DNA of 5,061 bases from an uncultured Clostridia bacterium (GTDB taxonomy: Bacteria; Bacillota; Clostridia; Lachnospirales; Anaerotignaceae). The position numbers and the translations under genes are program-made. The notes under the pieces are model-generated. The model did no database searches. It saw only the letters and a program-made list of their open reading frames with translations, and had not been told where the DNA came from. Location of the stretch: assembly GCA_947036475.1 (NCBI GenBank), contig CAMQRG010000144.1:1-5061 (forward strand), written 5' to 3'. Below are positions 1 to 5,061 of this stretch, piece after piece. Position 1 is the first letter of the stretch; each line of letters starts with the position of its first letter.

Positions 1-105
1 GTCGAATGGCTCTGGAATATTACAAATGGTGTTACTCTGCCCCTCATCATAGGCACTGCCGCGTCAGCCATATGCATATTCCTCTGTCTGCGTAAAAAAG
101 GCTGA
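1..105 (+). CDS. C-terminal end of an unidentified membrane protein (partial)
   Basis: The plus-strand frame is open from the first base to a TGA at 103-105 and gives the last 34 residues of a protein whose start lies outside the window. A hydrophobic stretch of about 18 residues (LPLIIGTAASAICIFLCL) is followed by a short basic tail, RKKG. This is the pattern of a single C-terminal membrane helix with a positively charged cytoplasmic end. No LPXTG-type sorting motif precedes the helix in the visible part. The family cannot be recognised from so little sequence. The gene converges on the stalk-domain gene at 235-960. A minus-strand frame starting near 75 is also open to the window edge, but it shows no convincing protein features, so I prefer the plus-strand reading. 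Confidence 0.45.
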   Translation, partial: VEWLWNITNGVTLPLIIGTAASAICIFLCLRKKG

Positions 106-117
106 ATTTCATCTGTG

Positions 118-202
118 CATGAAAATACCCCCGCAAGATAGCCGTCTGACCGAGAAAGCAATGCTTCTCCATCAAACATTTTATTTGCTGGGGTATTTCA
201 TG
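118..202. repeat. Long imperfect inverted repeat between convergent genes
   Basis: The left arm at 118-131 (CATGAAAATACCCC) pairs with the right arm at 190-202 (GGGGTATTTCATG) with a single bulged A. The 58 bases between them hold a second small hairpin, 152-159 with 163-169 (GAGAAAGC / GCTTCTC). It sits between the stop of the partial plus-strand gene (105) and the stop of the minus-strand gene (235), where a bidirectional terminator would be expected. Neither side has a clean run of Ts after the stem, so a terminator role is only inferred. The rest of 106-234 shows nothing recognisable. Confidence 0.4.
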
Positions 203-234
203 TTTCATTTCCGCATCTGTTCCATTTCGCAGAA

Positions 235-960
235 TCAGGACTTAAACTGTATTCTCATAGTATCTGTGCCAAATGCCTCGCCACCATCAATTGTCCTGCC
301 TGTGAACGTAATTTCAATATCATGGATGCTATTAATTTCAGCTGCGTCTAAATCAGACAGCCTGATTTCAAGAGTTTCTCTGGTTTTCCGATTGCTGTAT
401 GCATGTGCAAACGCATTGTCTTCCGTTGCCATTCTTTTTCCATTAATTAAACATCTACTTATCCAGACATCATAATTCCCATAACCGGTATTATCAAATA
501 CAAGGTCAAGTTCCAGCCTGCCGTCTTCTAAATTTTCCCTGATGTCTGTACACTTTACTTCAACACTGCCACCCTTTGCACTCGTTTTACTTGTCACCCG
601 AATCCACCTGCTGGGCTGCTGTGTTTCTTCCTTGTTTTCTGGTTCATCTGGTTCTTTATCCTCCGGGGGCAGTTCTGCCGCGCCTCCGGATAAAACAGCC
701 GTTTTTGTCGCAGAATCCCAGGAAACTTCTTTGCCAACAGCCTCAGCAACTGCCCGCAATGGCAGATATGTCGTCCCGTCATAAATAAATGGTTCTTTCT
801 CTGTCCGCAGTTCCTCTCCGTCAACAAGCACTTTGATATTATTGTACTGCACCGGAATATTCATACTTGCAACTTTTGCGAACGCCGCAGGCGTGACACC
901 CAGAACAAGCGAAGCCGTAACCGCCCCCATCACAAAGTCCCTCATCCTCTGAAACTTCAT
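235..960 (-). CDS. Secreted protein with copper-amine-oxidase-N (stalk) domain
   Basis: This encodes a 241-residue exported protein of unknown function. Residues 1-28 form a signal peptide: a basic start (KFQRMR), a hydrophobic core, and a likely signal peptidase I cut after AFA. Residues of about 42-91 match the copper amine oxidase N-terminal-like domain, with the typical features IKVLVDGE, the phrase GTTYLPLRAVAEAVG and a following VSWDSATKTAVL. In Firmicutes this small domain is an extracellular module, common in cell-surface proteins, and does not imply copper or amine oxidase activity. Residues 96-117 are an acidic, proline-rich linker. Residues of about 118-241 look beta-rich (LELDLVFDNTGYGNYDVWIS, LINGKRM, IHDIEITFTG) and I cannot assign them to a family. 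There is no lipobox, membrane anchor or sorting signal, so it is probably released or bound non-covalently to the wall. The start is supported by AGGAGG at 967-972, six bases upstream, and a promoter lies at 1020-1048. Its codons look more AT-rich than those of thiI and its operon neighbours. Confidence 0.88.
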   Translation of the reverse strand: MKFQRMRDFVMGAVTASLVLGVTPAAFAKVASMNIPVQYNNIKVLVDGEELRTEKEPFIYDGTTYLPLRAVAEAVGKEVSWDSATKTAVLSGGAAELPPEDKEPDEPENKEETQQPSRWIRVTSKTSAKGGSVEVKCTDIRENLEDGRLELDLVFDNTGYGNYDVWISRCLINGKRMATEDNAFAHAYSNRKTRETLEIRLSDLDAAEINSIHDIEITFTGRTIDGGEAFGTDTMRIQFKS

Positions 961-1019
961 AAAAACCCTCCTCGTCCTTCAAAACAAATATTATTCCTGC
1001 TATTATTTTGTCTAAAATA

Positions 1020-1048
1020 AAGATAACATCGCCCAAAAATAATGTCAA
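1020..1048 (-). promoter_or_regulatory. Sigma-A-type promoter of the stalk-domain gene
   Basis: Read on the minus strand, a perfect -35 box TTGACA (1043-1048) is followed after exactly 17 bases by TATCTT (1020-1025), which matches the -10 consensus at four of six positions. The start codon at 960 is about 60 bases downstream of the -10 box, leaving a leader of roughly 50 bases that ends in AGGAGG. The gene at 235-960 is therefore probably transcribed on its own, even if some readthrough arrives from the DUF896 gene. Confidence 0.6.
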
Positions 1049-1081
1049 GCTATGATAAAATTGATTGCTTGCAAAAAAGCC

Positions 1082-1258
1082 TCAGTCGTCCACAATCTCA
1101 ATATTATCCAGCTGCGCCCTGAAGTTCGCGCGGAATTTTACCAGAAATTCCTGCCGGAGTTTTGCCTGTTCCGCTTTTTCTTCCTCTGTCAGCCCTTCCA
1201 CCTTGCTCTTTCTTGCTAATTCATTAATCCGCTTTGTCAGCGCGGTTTGTTCTTCCAT
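1082..1258 (-). CDS. DUF896 / YnzC-like small protein
   Basis: This is a 58-residue cytoplasmic protein of the DUF896 family, typified by Bacillus subtilis YnzC. The family signature is clear: RINELARKSK at 10-19, GLTEEEKAEQAKLRQEFL at 22-39, then KFRANFRAQL. The first half is predicted to be a helical hairpin and the chain is highly charged. No biochemical function is established for the family. It lacks the C-terminal tail of the roughly 77-residue B. subtilis protein and ends DNIEIVDD. I chose the ATG at 1256-1258 because GGAGGTG at 1268-1274 lies nine bases upstream and because family members begin about ten residues before INELA. Longer starts at 1276 and 1285 are in frame, but they would place this ribosome binding site inside the gene and have no comparable site of their own. 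The gene follows a structured non-coding stretch, with no clear promoter seen upstream. Confidence 0.85.
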   Translation of the reverse strand: MEEQTALTKRINELARKSKVEGLTEEEKAEQAKLRQEFLVKFRANFRAQLDNIEIVDD

Positions 1259-1267
1259 TTTTTGATA

Positions 1268-1274
1268 CACCTCC
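1268..1274 (-). promoter_or_regulatory. Ribosome binding site deciding the DUF896 start
   Basis: GGAGGTG on the minus strand lies nine bases before the ATG at 1256-1258. It overlaps an alternative in-frame ATG (1274-1276) and lies inside the longest possible frame, so it argues for the 58-residue product rather than a 64- or 67-residue one. Confidence 0.65.
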
Positions 1275-1294
1275 ATTTTTTCCATCGTTCAAAC

Positions 1295-1313
1295 CTTGAG
1301 GCGCCGCCTCAAG
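1295..1313. repeat. Perfect GC-rich palindrome
   Basis: CTTGAGGC and GCCTCAAG form an eight-base-pair perfect stem around a three-base loop (GCC). It sits about 37 bases upstream of the chosen DUF896 start and only four bases from the next hairpin, so a transcript running into that gene would carry two adjacent hairpins in its leader. There is no following T-run that would make it an intrinsic terminator. Confidence 0.6.
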
Positions 1314-1317
1314 CTCC

Positions 1318-1342
1318 GCTCCTTTCTTTCAAAGAAAGGAGC
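1318..1342. repeat. Perfect 12-base inverted repeat
   Basis: GCTCCTTTCTTT and AAAGAAAGGAGC are perfect reverse complements around a single base, which folds as an 11-base-pair stem with a three-base loop. One arm is all pyrimidine apart from its first G, the other almost all purine. It is the strongest hairpin in the window. No T-run follows it on either strand. Confidence 0.65.
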
Positions 1343-1467
1343 AAAGAAGATTGTTCAATAAAGTTCAGGGTCAAGCCCTTTTCAATAAGCACCGGAAAGA
1401 AGTCCGGACGCGCGAAGTGCGGCTTTGCGGCGTTTATCGCGCAAAGTGCTGACCGGCTTGCAAAGGT

Positions 1468-1486
1468 TTGGGGACAGAGTCCCCAA
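1468..1486 (-). terminator. Candidate terminator hairpin after thiI
   Basis: TTGGGGAC and GTCCCCAA form a perfect eight-base-pair GC-rich stem around a three-base loop, starting 15 bases after the thiI stop codon. In the thiI direction the stem is followed only by ACCTTTGC, a weak T-tract, so termination may be partial, or the hairpin may be part of the repeat element that covers this interval. Confidence 0.4.
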
Positions 1487-1501
1487 GGTTTTCCAATCTC
1501 T

Positions 1502-2677
1502 TTATAGCTCTATCACCTCAGCGTTTTTCACAGCCTCCTCCAGCAGCCTGTCCAGCTCCGTCAGCTTGTGTTCCGCCTTTTCGATAAAATTCAGCCGAGG
1601 CTTTGTTACCGGGTGCTTTGCCACAAACACTGTACAGCAGTCCTCATACGGCCTTGCGGAAATCTCAAACGTCCCGATTTCTTCCGCCCTGTTGATAATT
1701 TCCTGCTTATCCATACCCGCCAGCGGCCGCAGCACAGGCAGCGTGCAGGCGGCGTTTATCGCATGTATCCCCTGCATGGTCTGGCTCGCAACCTGCCCAA
1801 CGCTTTCCCCCGTAATCAGCGCAAGCGCATCGTCCTGCTTCGCAATCATCTCTCCTGCCCGCATCATTGCGCGTTTGAGGTGTATCGTCAGCTTGTCATG
1901 CGCCACATTATCCAGCAGATAAAGCTGCAATTCCGTAAACGGCACAACATAAAGCCGAAACTCCCCAGTAAAATCCGCAATACGTTTCGCCAGGTCAATA
2001 ACTTTTTCCTTCGCCCATTCGCTTGTGTACGGAGGGCTGTGGAAATAAACGCCCTCCACTTCCACACCGCGCTTTGCCATCACCCACGTTGCCACAGGGC
2101 TGTCTATCCCACCGGAAAGCAGGCTGACCGCCCTTCCATTGCTTGCATAGGGCAGCCCTCCGTAGGTACGGATGATTTTGGAATGGAGATACACACTGTT
2201 GCGTATCTCAATATGCAGCGTCACATCGGGTTTTTTTACATCGACTTTCAGGTTCGGCATACGTTCCAGTATATACGCACCTACCTCCATGCTGACCTCC
2301 ATGGAAGGCATAGGAAAACCCTTGTTTGCCCGTCTGGTTTCCACCTTGAACGTCATTTCCTTGTCCCCGCAGAATTCCTGCATATGCCGCAGGCTTTCCT
2401 CGCAGATGCTCTCAAATGACATATCTTCCAGACGCACGCCCGGGCATATCGCCGCCAGCCCGAAAATTGTTTTCAGCTTGGGAATGAGCAGGTCATAATC
2501 CAACTCCCCGCCCCTGTCTTCCACAATCAGCCGACCCGGGTCGCGCACAACATAGTATTTCCCAAAAGGGTCAATATTACGGCGGATTGCGGAAATCAGC
2601 CGGTTAATAAAAAGATACCGGTTGTTCCCCCGCATGGCAATCTCTCCATATTTCACAATCAAAACTTTCTCTGCCAT
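1502..2677 (-). CDS. thiI: tRNA 4-thiouridine synthase ThiI (no rhodanese domain)
   Basis: ThiI adenylates U8 of tRNA and replaces its oxygen with sulfur to give 4-thiouridine; in some bacteria it also supplies sulfur for the thiamin thiazole. This copy has 391 residues. Domains in order are an N-terminal ferredoxin-like region from VLIVKYGEIAMRG (5-17), a THUMP domain (about 60-167), then the PP-loop ATP-pyrophosphatase domain with TYGGLPY (171-177), the ATP-binding loop SGGIDSP (188-194) and GESVGQVASQT (290-300). The segment PYEDCCTVFVAKHP (343-356) carries a Cys pair at 347-348, in the region of the Escherichia coli Cys344 that takes part in sulfur transfer (alignment inferred). The chain ends without the C-terminal rhodanese domain of the 482-residue E. 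coli enzyme, so sulfur must come straight from a cysteine desulfurase, presumably the gene just upstream. The start is supported by AAGGAGG at 2685-2691, seven bases upstream and overlapping the preceding stop codon. Confidence 0.96.
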   Translation of the reverse strand: MAEKVLIVKYGEIAMRGNNRYLFINRLISAIRRNIDPFGKYYVVRDPGRLIVEDRGGELDYDLLIPKLKTIFGLAAICPGVRLEDMSFESICEESLRHMQEFCGDKEMTFKVETRRANKGFPMPSMEVSMEVGAYILERMPNLKVDVKKPDVTLHIEIRNSVYLHSKIIRTYGGLPYASNGRAVSLLSGGIDSPVATWVMAKRGVEVEGVYFHSPPYTSEWAKEKVIDLAKRIADFTGEFRLYVVPFTELQLYLLDNVAHDKLTIHLKRAMMRAGEMIAKQDDALALITGESVGQVASQTMQGIHAINAACTLPVLRPLAGMDKQEIINRAEEIGTFEISARPYEDCCTVFVAKHPVTKPRLNFIEKAEHKLTELDRLLEEAVKNAEVIEL

Positions 2678-2689
2678 TATTCCGCCTCC

Positions 2690-3838
2690 TTATCTGTTAT
2701 ATTTCCGCAGGAACGGCACAAGTTCCTCCAAAACCTTCAGGCATTCCCGCGCTTCTTCCGTTGTATTATGCCGGCAGAAGCTGAACCGTACCGCGCCTTC
2801 TATTTCCGCGAAGGGCAGACCCATCGCCGTCAGCACAGGGCTGCCCACTTTCTTTTTACTGTCGCACGCAGAACCGGCAGATACCACAATGCCCTTGCTT
2901 TCCAGCGCATGCAGAAGCACTTCGCTCCGCAGTCCCTTAAATGTTACATTCAACACATAGGGGCTTGCTGTATCCAGACCTTCACCGTTCAGCTGCGTAT
3001 CAGGCATGGCAAGGATTCCTTCCAGCAATATCTTCTTGACCTCCCGCACCGCTTCAATGCTTTCCTTTAAGGAAGAAAACGCCGCATCTGCCGCAACGCC
3101 CAGAGCTGCCGCGCCGGGGCCGTTTTCCGTACCGGGACGCTGTCCCTTCTGCTGTCCGCCGCCCAGCATCAATGGTTTTACTTTCAGCCCTTTTCGCATA
3201 TAAAGCATACCTGTCCCCTTGGGCCCATGTATCTTATGCCCGCTCATCGTCAGCAGGTCAGCTTTCATTTTTTCTACATCAATGGGATATTTCCCAAACG
3301 CCTGCACAGCGTCCAGATGGAACAGCGTCTGCGGGTTCTTCTCTTTTATCAGCTTCCCGATTGCCGCCGCGTCCTGCACTGTTCCCGTTTCATTATTCAC
3401 AAGTATCACACTGACTAAAACAGTATCCGGCCGGATTGCTGCTTCCAGTTCCGCAAGAGAGATATGTCCCTGCCTGTCCACGCTCAGCCATGTCACCTCC
3501 GCGCCTTCTTCTTCCAGCTTTTTCATAGGGTTTTTGACGGCCGGATGTTCAATCTGCGTCGTAATAAAATGGCGCCCCTGCCGCTTATACCCCTCCGCAG
3601 TGCCGTAAATGGCCCAGTTATCCCCTTCCGTACCGCCGCTGGTAAAAAACACTTCGTCCGGATTGCAGTGGATCCCTCTGGCAATGCTTTCTGCGGCTTT
3701 TTTGATTTCCTTTTCCACCGCCAGCCCCATCGCGCTGACAGACGCCGGGTTGCCATATTCCTCGCAGAGCATATGCGCCATTTTTTCCACAGACTCCGGC
3801 AAAGCCCTTGTCGTCGCCGCGTTATCAAAATATATCAT
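2690..3838 (-). CDS. Cysteine desulfurase (NifS/IscS family, NifZ-like partner of ThiI)
   Basis: This PLP enzyme converts cysteine to alanine and holds the sulfur as a persulfide for transfer. The 382-residue chain carries the full class V aminotransferase signature: FDNAATT near the start (4-10), TSGGTEGDN (66-74), His98 in IEHPAV, Asp176 in HLDAVQ, the PLP lysine Lys202 in SGHKIHGPKGTG, RPGTEN (234-239), and the catalytic Cys325 in SAGSACDSKKK. The start at 3838 is chosen because AGGAGG (3846-3851) lies seven bases upstream and homologues begin MIYFDNAATT. An in-frame ATG at 3865 would add nine residues and overlap rsmE, with the ribosome binding site inside the coding sequence. The stop is followed by thiI after 12 bases. 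In B. subtilis the desulfurase NifZ is encoded next to thiI and feeds a ThiI that lacks a rhodanese domain. The same role is inferred here, although supply of sulfur to Fe-S cluster assembly cannot be excluded. Other cysteines are at 25, 58, 355 and 366. Confidence 0.94.
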   Translation of the reverse strand: MIYFDNAATTRALPESVEKMAHMLCEEYGNPASVSAMGLAVEKEIKKAAESIARGIHCNPDEVFFTSGGTEGDNWAIYGTAEGYKRQGRHFITTQIEHPAVKNPMKKLEEEGAEVTWLSVDRQGHISLAELEAAIRPDTVLVSVILVNNETGTVQDAAAIGKLIKEKNPQTLFHLDAVQAFGKYPIDVEKMKADLLTMSGHKIHGPKGTGMLYMRKGLKVKPLMLGGGQQKGQRPGTENGPGAAALGVAADAAFSSLKESIEAVREVKKILLEGILAMPDTQLNGEGLDTASPYVLNVTFKGLRSEVLLHALESKGIVVSAGSACDSKKKVGSPVLTAMGLPFAEIEGAVRFSFCRHNTTEEARECLKVLEELVPFLRKYNR

Positions 3839-3845
3839 CAGACTT

Positions 3846-3851
3846 CCTCCT
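3846..3851 (-). promoter_or_regulatory. Ribosome binding site deciding the cysteine desulfurase start
   Basis: A perfect AGGAGG on the minus strand, seven bases before the ATG at 3836-3838, fills the 13-base gap between the rsmE stop and this gene. It fixes the start and makes the nine-residue N-terminal extension from 3865 unlikely. Confidence 0.8.
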
Positions 3852-4580
3852 CTATTCCCATTCATACAGCAGTATCGCCGCCGTCACCATGCCTGCCGTT
3901 TCCGTCCGCAGAATACGTTTTCCCAGAGAAACAGACCGTATCCCTTTTTCCTGTGCCAGTGCAATTTCTTCTTCCGAAAAGCTGCCCTCCGGCCCGATGA
4001 AAATTCCTGCTGTTTTACCGGAAAATCCCGAAGCAAACTGCCGCAGCCCGTTTTCCGGCGGCTCCTTTTCATAGGGGATAACCGCGCCGGAAAGCCCCGC
4101 AGCCTCCTCCACAGCCTCGGCGAATTTCAGCACCCTCTGGCTGACTTCCGGTATTTTGCCGCGTCCGCTCTGTTTTGCGGCAGCTTCGGCAATCTTCTGC
4201 CAGCGTTCCAGCTTTTTACCCTCTTTTTTATCCAGTTTAACAATCGCACGTTCCGTTGCCACAGGTACAATCCGGTCAATGCCGATTTCCACACATTTCT
4301 GTATAATCCATTCCATTTTATCCGCCTTGGGTAAGCCCTGATAAAGCGTCAGCCTGATTTCCGGCTCTGTTTCGCATGGCGTTTTGGACAGCACGTCCAG
4401 CAATACGCCGCGTTCCAGCGAAGCAATGCGGCAGAGATAATCCATTCCTTCCCCATCGCAAAGGGTCACTTCCTCGCCCTCCCTTGCGCGCAGAACGGTT
4501 TTGATATGTTTTTCGTCCTCACCCAGCAGACGCACCTGTCCTCGGCTGATGTCGTTTTTGTCTATAAAAAATTTCGGCAT
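3852..4580 (-). CDS. rsmE: 16S rRNA (uracil1498-N3)-methyltransferase RsmE
   Basis: RsmE transfers a methyl group from S-adenosylmethionine to N3 of U1498 in helix 44 of 16S rRNA, acting on the assembled 30S subunit. The protein has 242 residues, normal for the family. Residues of about 1-70 are the PUA-like RNA-binding domain, starting MPKFFIDKND. From about 75 onward is the SPOUT trefoil-knot methyltransferase domain, with QGLPKADKMEWIIQK (81-95), the TER segment (109-111), RWQKIAEAAAKQSGRG (126-141), the SAM-binding loop IGPEGSFSEEE (195-205) and LGKRILRTETA (219-229). All hallmark motifs are intact. It starts six bases after the prmA stop, with a GGGGTG ribosome binding site (4588-4593) inside the end of prmA, which suggests translational coupling. 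The prmA-rsmE order is common in Firmicutes, as in the yqeT-yqeU pair of B. subtilis. The next gene begins 13 bases after its TAG stop. Confidence 0.96.
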   Translation of the reverse strand: MPKFFIDKNDISRGQVRLLGEDEKHIKTVLRAREGEEVTLCDGEGMDYLCRIASLERGVLLDVLSKTPCETEPEIRLTLYQGLPKADKMEWIIQKCVEIGIDRIVPVATERAIVKLDKKEGKKLERWQKIAEAAAKQSGRGKIPEVSQRVLKFAEAVEEAAGLSGAVIPYEKEPPENGLRQFASGFSGKTAGIFIGPEGSFSEEEIALAQEKGIRSVSLGKRILRTETAGMVTAAILLYEWE

Positions 4581-4586
4581 GGTTTT

Positions 4587-5018
4587 TCACCCCGCATATC
4601 TGGATAATACTGCCACCCAGTCCTTTTTTTGCCGGATTTCTTCCACATGGAAACCTCCGGCCGCCAAAGCAGCAAGCACATCATCTTTCCGCTCGGAAAT
4701 GATACCGCTGGCTAGGAACAGCCCGCCGTCCCTGATATACTCCGGCACCTGCTTCATCAGAGCAATCACAATATCCGCTACAATATTAGCAAATACCATA
4801 TCATATTTTTTCCCGTTGTAACGCGCATGCAGTTCCTTATCCTCCAAAATGTTTCCAGCGCAGACGCGGCATTCTTTATCACCGATTCCATTCCGTTCGC
4901 AGTTTTCCCGCACAATCTGCATGGCATTGGGGTCGATATCTACAGCATCGGCTTCCCCCGCTCCCAGAAGCAGGGCAGCAATGGAAAGTATCCCGCTCCC
5001 ACAGCCGATATCCAGGAC
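4587..5018 (-). CDS. prmA: Ribosomal protein L11 methyltransferase PrmA (3' part only)
   Basis: PrmA trimethylates amino groups of ribosomal protein L11 using S-adenosylmethionine. Only the last 143 residues are present; full-length PrmA has about 300, so the N-terminal L11-recognition domain and linker are missing because the contig ends. What remains is the Rossmann-fold methyltransferase domain. Motif I is VLDIGCGSGILSIAAL at the very first residues. It is followed by the acidic SAM-ribose site DAVDIDPNA (about 24-32), then AGNI (54-57), the substrate-side motif FANIVADIV (76-84), GGLFLASGI (98-106) and the C-terminal strand WVAVLSR. The frame continues to a GTG at 5033, but the five extra codons (MYKRQ) are translated sequencing adapter and are excluded. 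The first genuine codon is GTC at 5016-5018. The gene heads the visible operon; its promoter is outside the window. Confidence 0.94.
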   Translation of the reverse strand, partial: VLDIGCGSGILSIAALLLGAGEADAVDIDPNAMQIVRENCERNGIGDKECRVCAGNILEDKELHARYNGKKYDMVFANIVADIVIALMKQVPEYIRDGGLFLASGIISERKDDVLAALAAGGFHVEEIRQKKDWVAVLSRYAG

Positions 5019-5061
5019 CTGTCTCTTATACACATCTCCGAGCCCACGAGACGCTACGCTA
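5019..5061 (+). other. Untrimmed Illumina Nextera adapter with i7 index (artefact)
   Basis: Bases 5019-5037 are the 19-base Tn5 mosaic end, CTGTCTCTTATACACATCT. Bases 5038-5052 (CCGAGCCCACGAGAC) complete the Nextera read-2 adapter in read-through orientation. The next eight bases, 5053-5060 (GCTACGCT), match Nextera i7 index N709 as I remember the index table, and the final A would be the first base of the P7 end. None of this is genomic DNA. It marks the end of the sequenced fragment and contributes a false MYKRQ N-terminus to the prmA frame. Confidence 0.97.

Larger units (their letters stand above)
1286..1501 (-). other. Structured non-coding element between thiI and the DUF896 gene
   Basis: No gene is supported in these 216 bases, but they are dense with symmetry. 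There are stem-loops at 1295-1313, 1318-1342, 1367-1379 (AGGG/CCCT), 1392-1407 (CCGGA/TCCGG, six-base loop), 1423-1446 (CTTTGCG/CGCAAAG, ten-base loop) and 1468-1486. There are also direct repeats: TTCAATAA at 1354-1361 and 1381-1388, and CGCGCGAAGTGC at 1409-1420 against CGCGCAAAGTGC at 1438-1449 (11 of 12 identical). The several hairpins in a row, together with a local base composition unlike the neighbouring AT-rich leader at 961-1081, suggest a dispersed palindromic repeat of the kind found between genes in Clostridia, or a structured RNA. This identity is inference; a single copy cannot prove it. Confidence 0.45.

Noticed and set aside
1354..1449. Short direct repeats considered as a CRISPR array
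   Set aside because: The repeats are only 8 and 12 bases, occur twice each, and lack regular unique spacers. They fit a structured repeat element better.
1568..2419. A 283-codon plus-strand open frame opposite thiI
   Set aside because: It lies wholly antisense to a gene with intact ThiI motifs. The product is rich in Arg, His and Cys with no recognisable domain, as expected from the complement of a conserved coding frame.
3839..3865. Nine-residue N-terminal extension of the cysteine desulfurase
   Set aside because: It overlaps the end of rsmE and contains the AGGAGG that serves the ATG at 3838. Family members start at the MIYFDNAATT position.
3609..4334. A 241-codon plus-strand open frame opposite rsmE and the desulfurase start
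   Set aside because: It is antisense to two well-supported genes, spans their junction, and its translation is low-complexity Phe/Ser/Leu-rich sequence with no domain.
5019..5033. GTG start and MYKRQ residues of a 148-residue PrmA
   Set aside because: These codons are the reverse complement of the Tn5 mosaic end in the Nextera adapter, not genomic sequence.
5019..5037. Transposon end (Tn5 mosaic end) as a sign of a mobile element
   Set aside because: It is followed directly by the synthetic adapter and an index sequence, so it comes from library preparation, not from an integrated transposon.

Overview
This is a low-to-moderate GC Gram-positive (Firmicutes, most likely Clostridia) contig end, probably from a shotgun assembly. 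The signs are strong AGGAGG-type ribosome binding sites a few bases upstream of most starts, a prmA-rsmE pair, a NifS-type cysteine desulfurase next to a ThiI without a rhodanese domain, a YnzC/DUF896 small protein, and a secreted protein with a copper-amine-oxidase-N 'stalk' domain. I cannot name the species.

Layout, right to left, because almost everything is on the minus strand. Bases 5019-5061 are not genomic: they are an untrimmed Illumina Nextera read-through adapter, including an i7 index. Next comes the 3' part of prmA (ribosomal protein L11 methyltransferase, 4587-5018). It is followed by rsmE (16S rRNA m3U1498 methyltransferase, 3852-4580), a cysteine desulfurase (2690-3838) and thiI (1502-2677). 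The gaps between these four genes are 6, 13 and 12 bases, so they look like one operon. Its common theme is modification of the translation machinery: a ribosomal protein, 16S rRNA, and 4-thiouridine in tRNA (or sulfur for the thiamin thiazole).

Downstream of thiI lies a 216-base non-coding stretch (1286-1501) packed with stem-loops and short direct repeats, which looks like a dispersed structured repeat. Then come a 58-residue DUF896/YnzC-like protein (1082-1258) and a secreted stalk-domain protein (235-960) with its own good sigma-A-type promoter at 1020-1048. The left edge (1-105, plus strand) holds the last 34 codons of a membrane protein that converges on the stalk-domain gene. A long imperfect inverted repeat (118-202) lies between the two stops.

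I found no mobile element, CRISPR array, tRNA or rRNA, and no evidence of a wholly new system. The observations most worth a second look are the adapter artefact, which creates a false N-terminus on PrmA, the structured intergenic element, and the uncharacterised C-terminal domain of the secreted protein.
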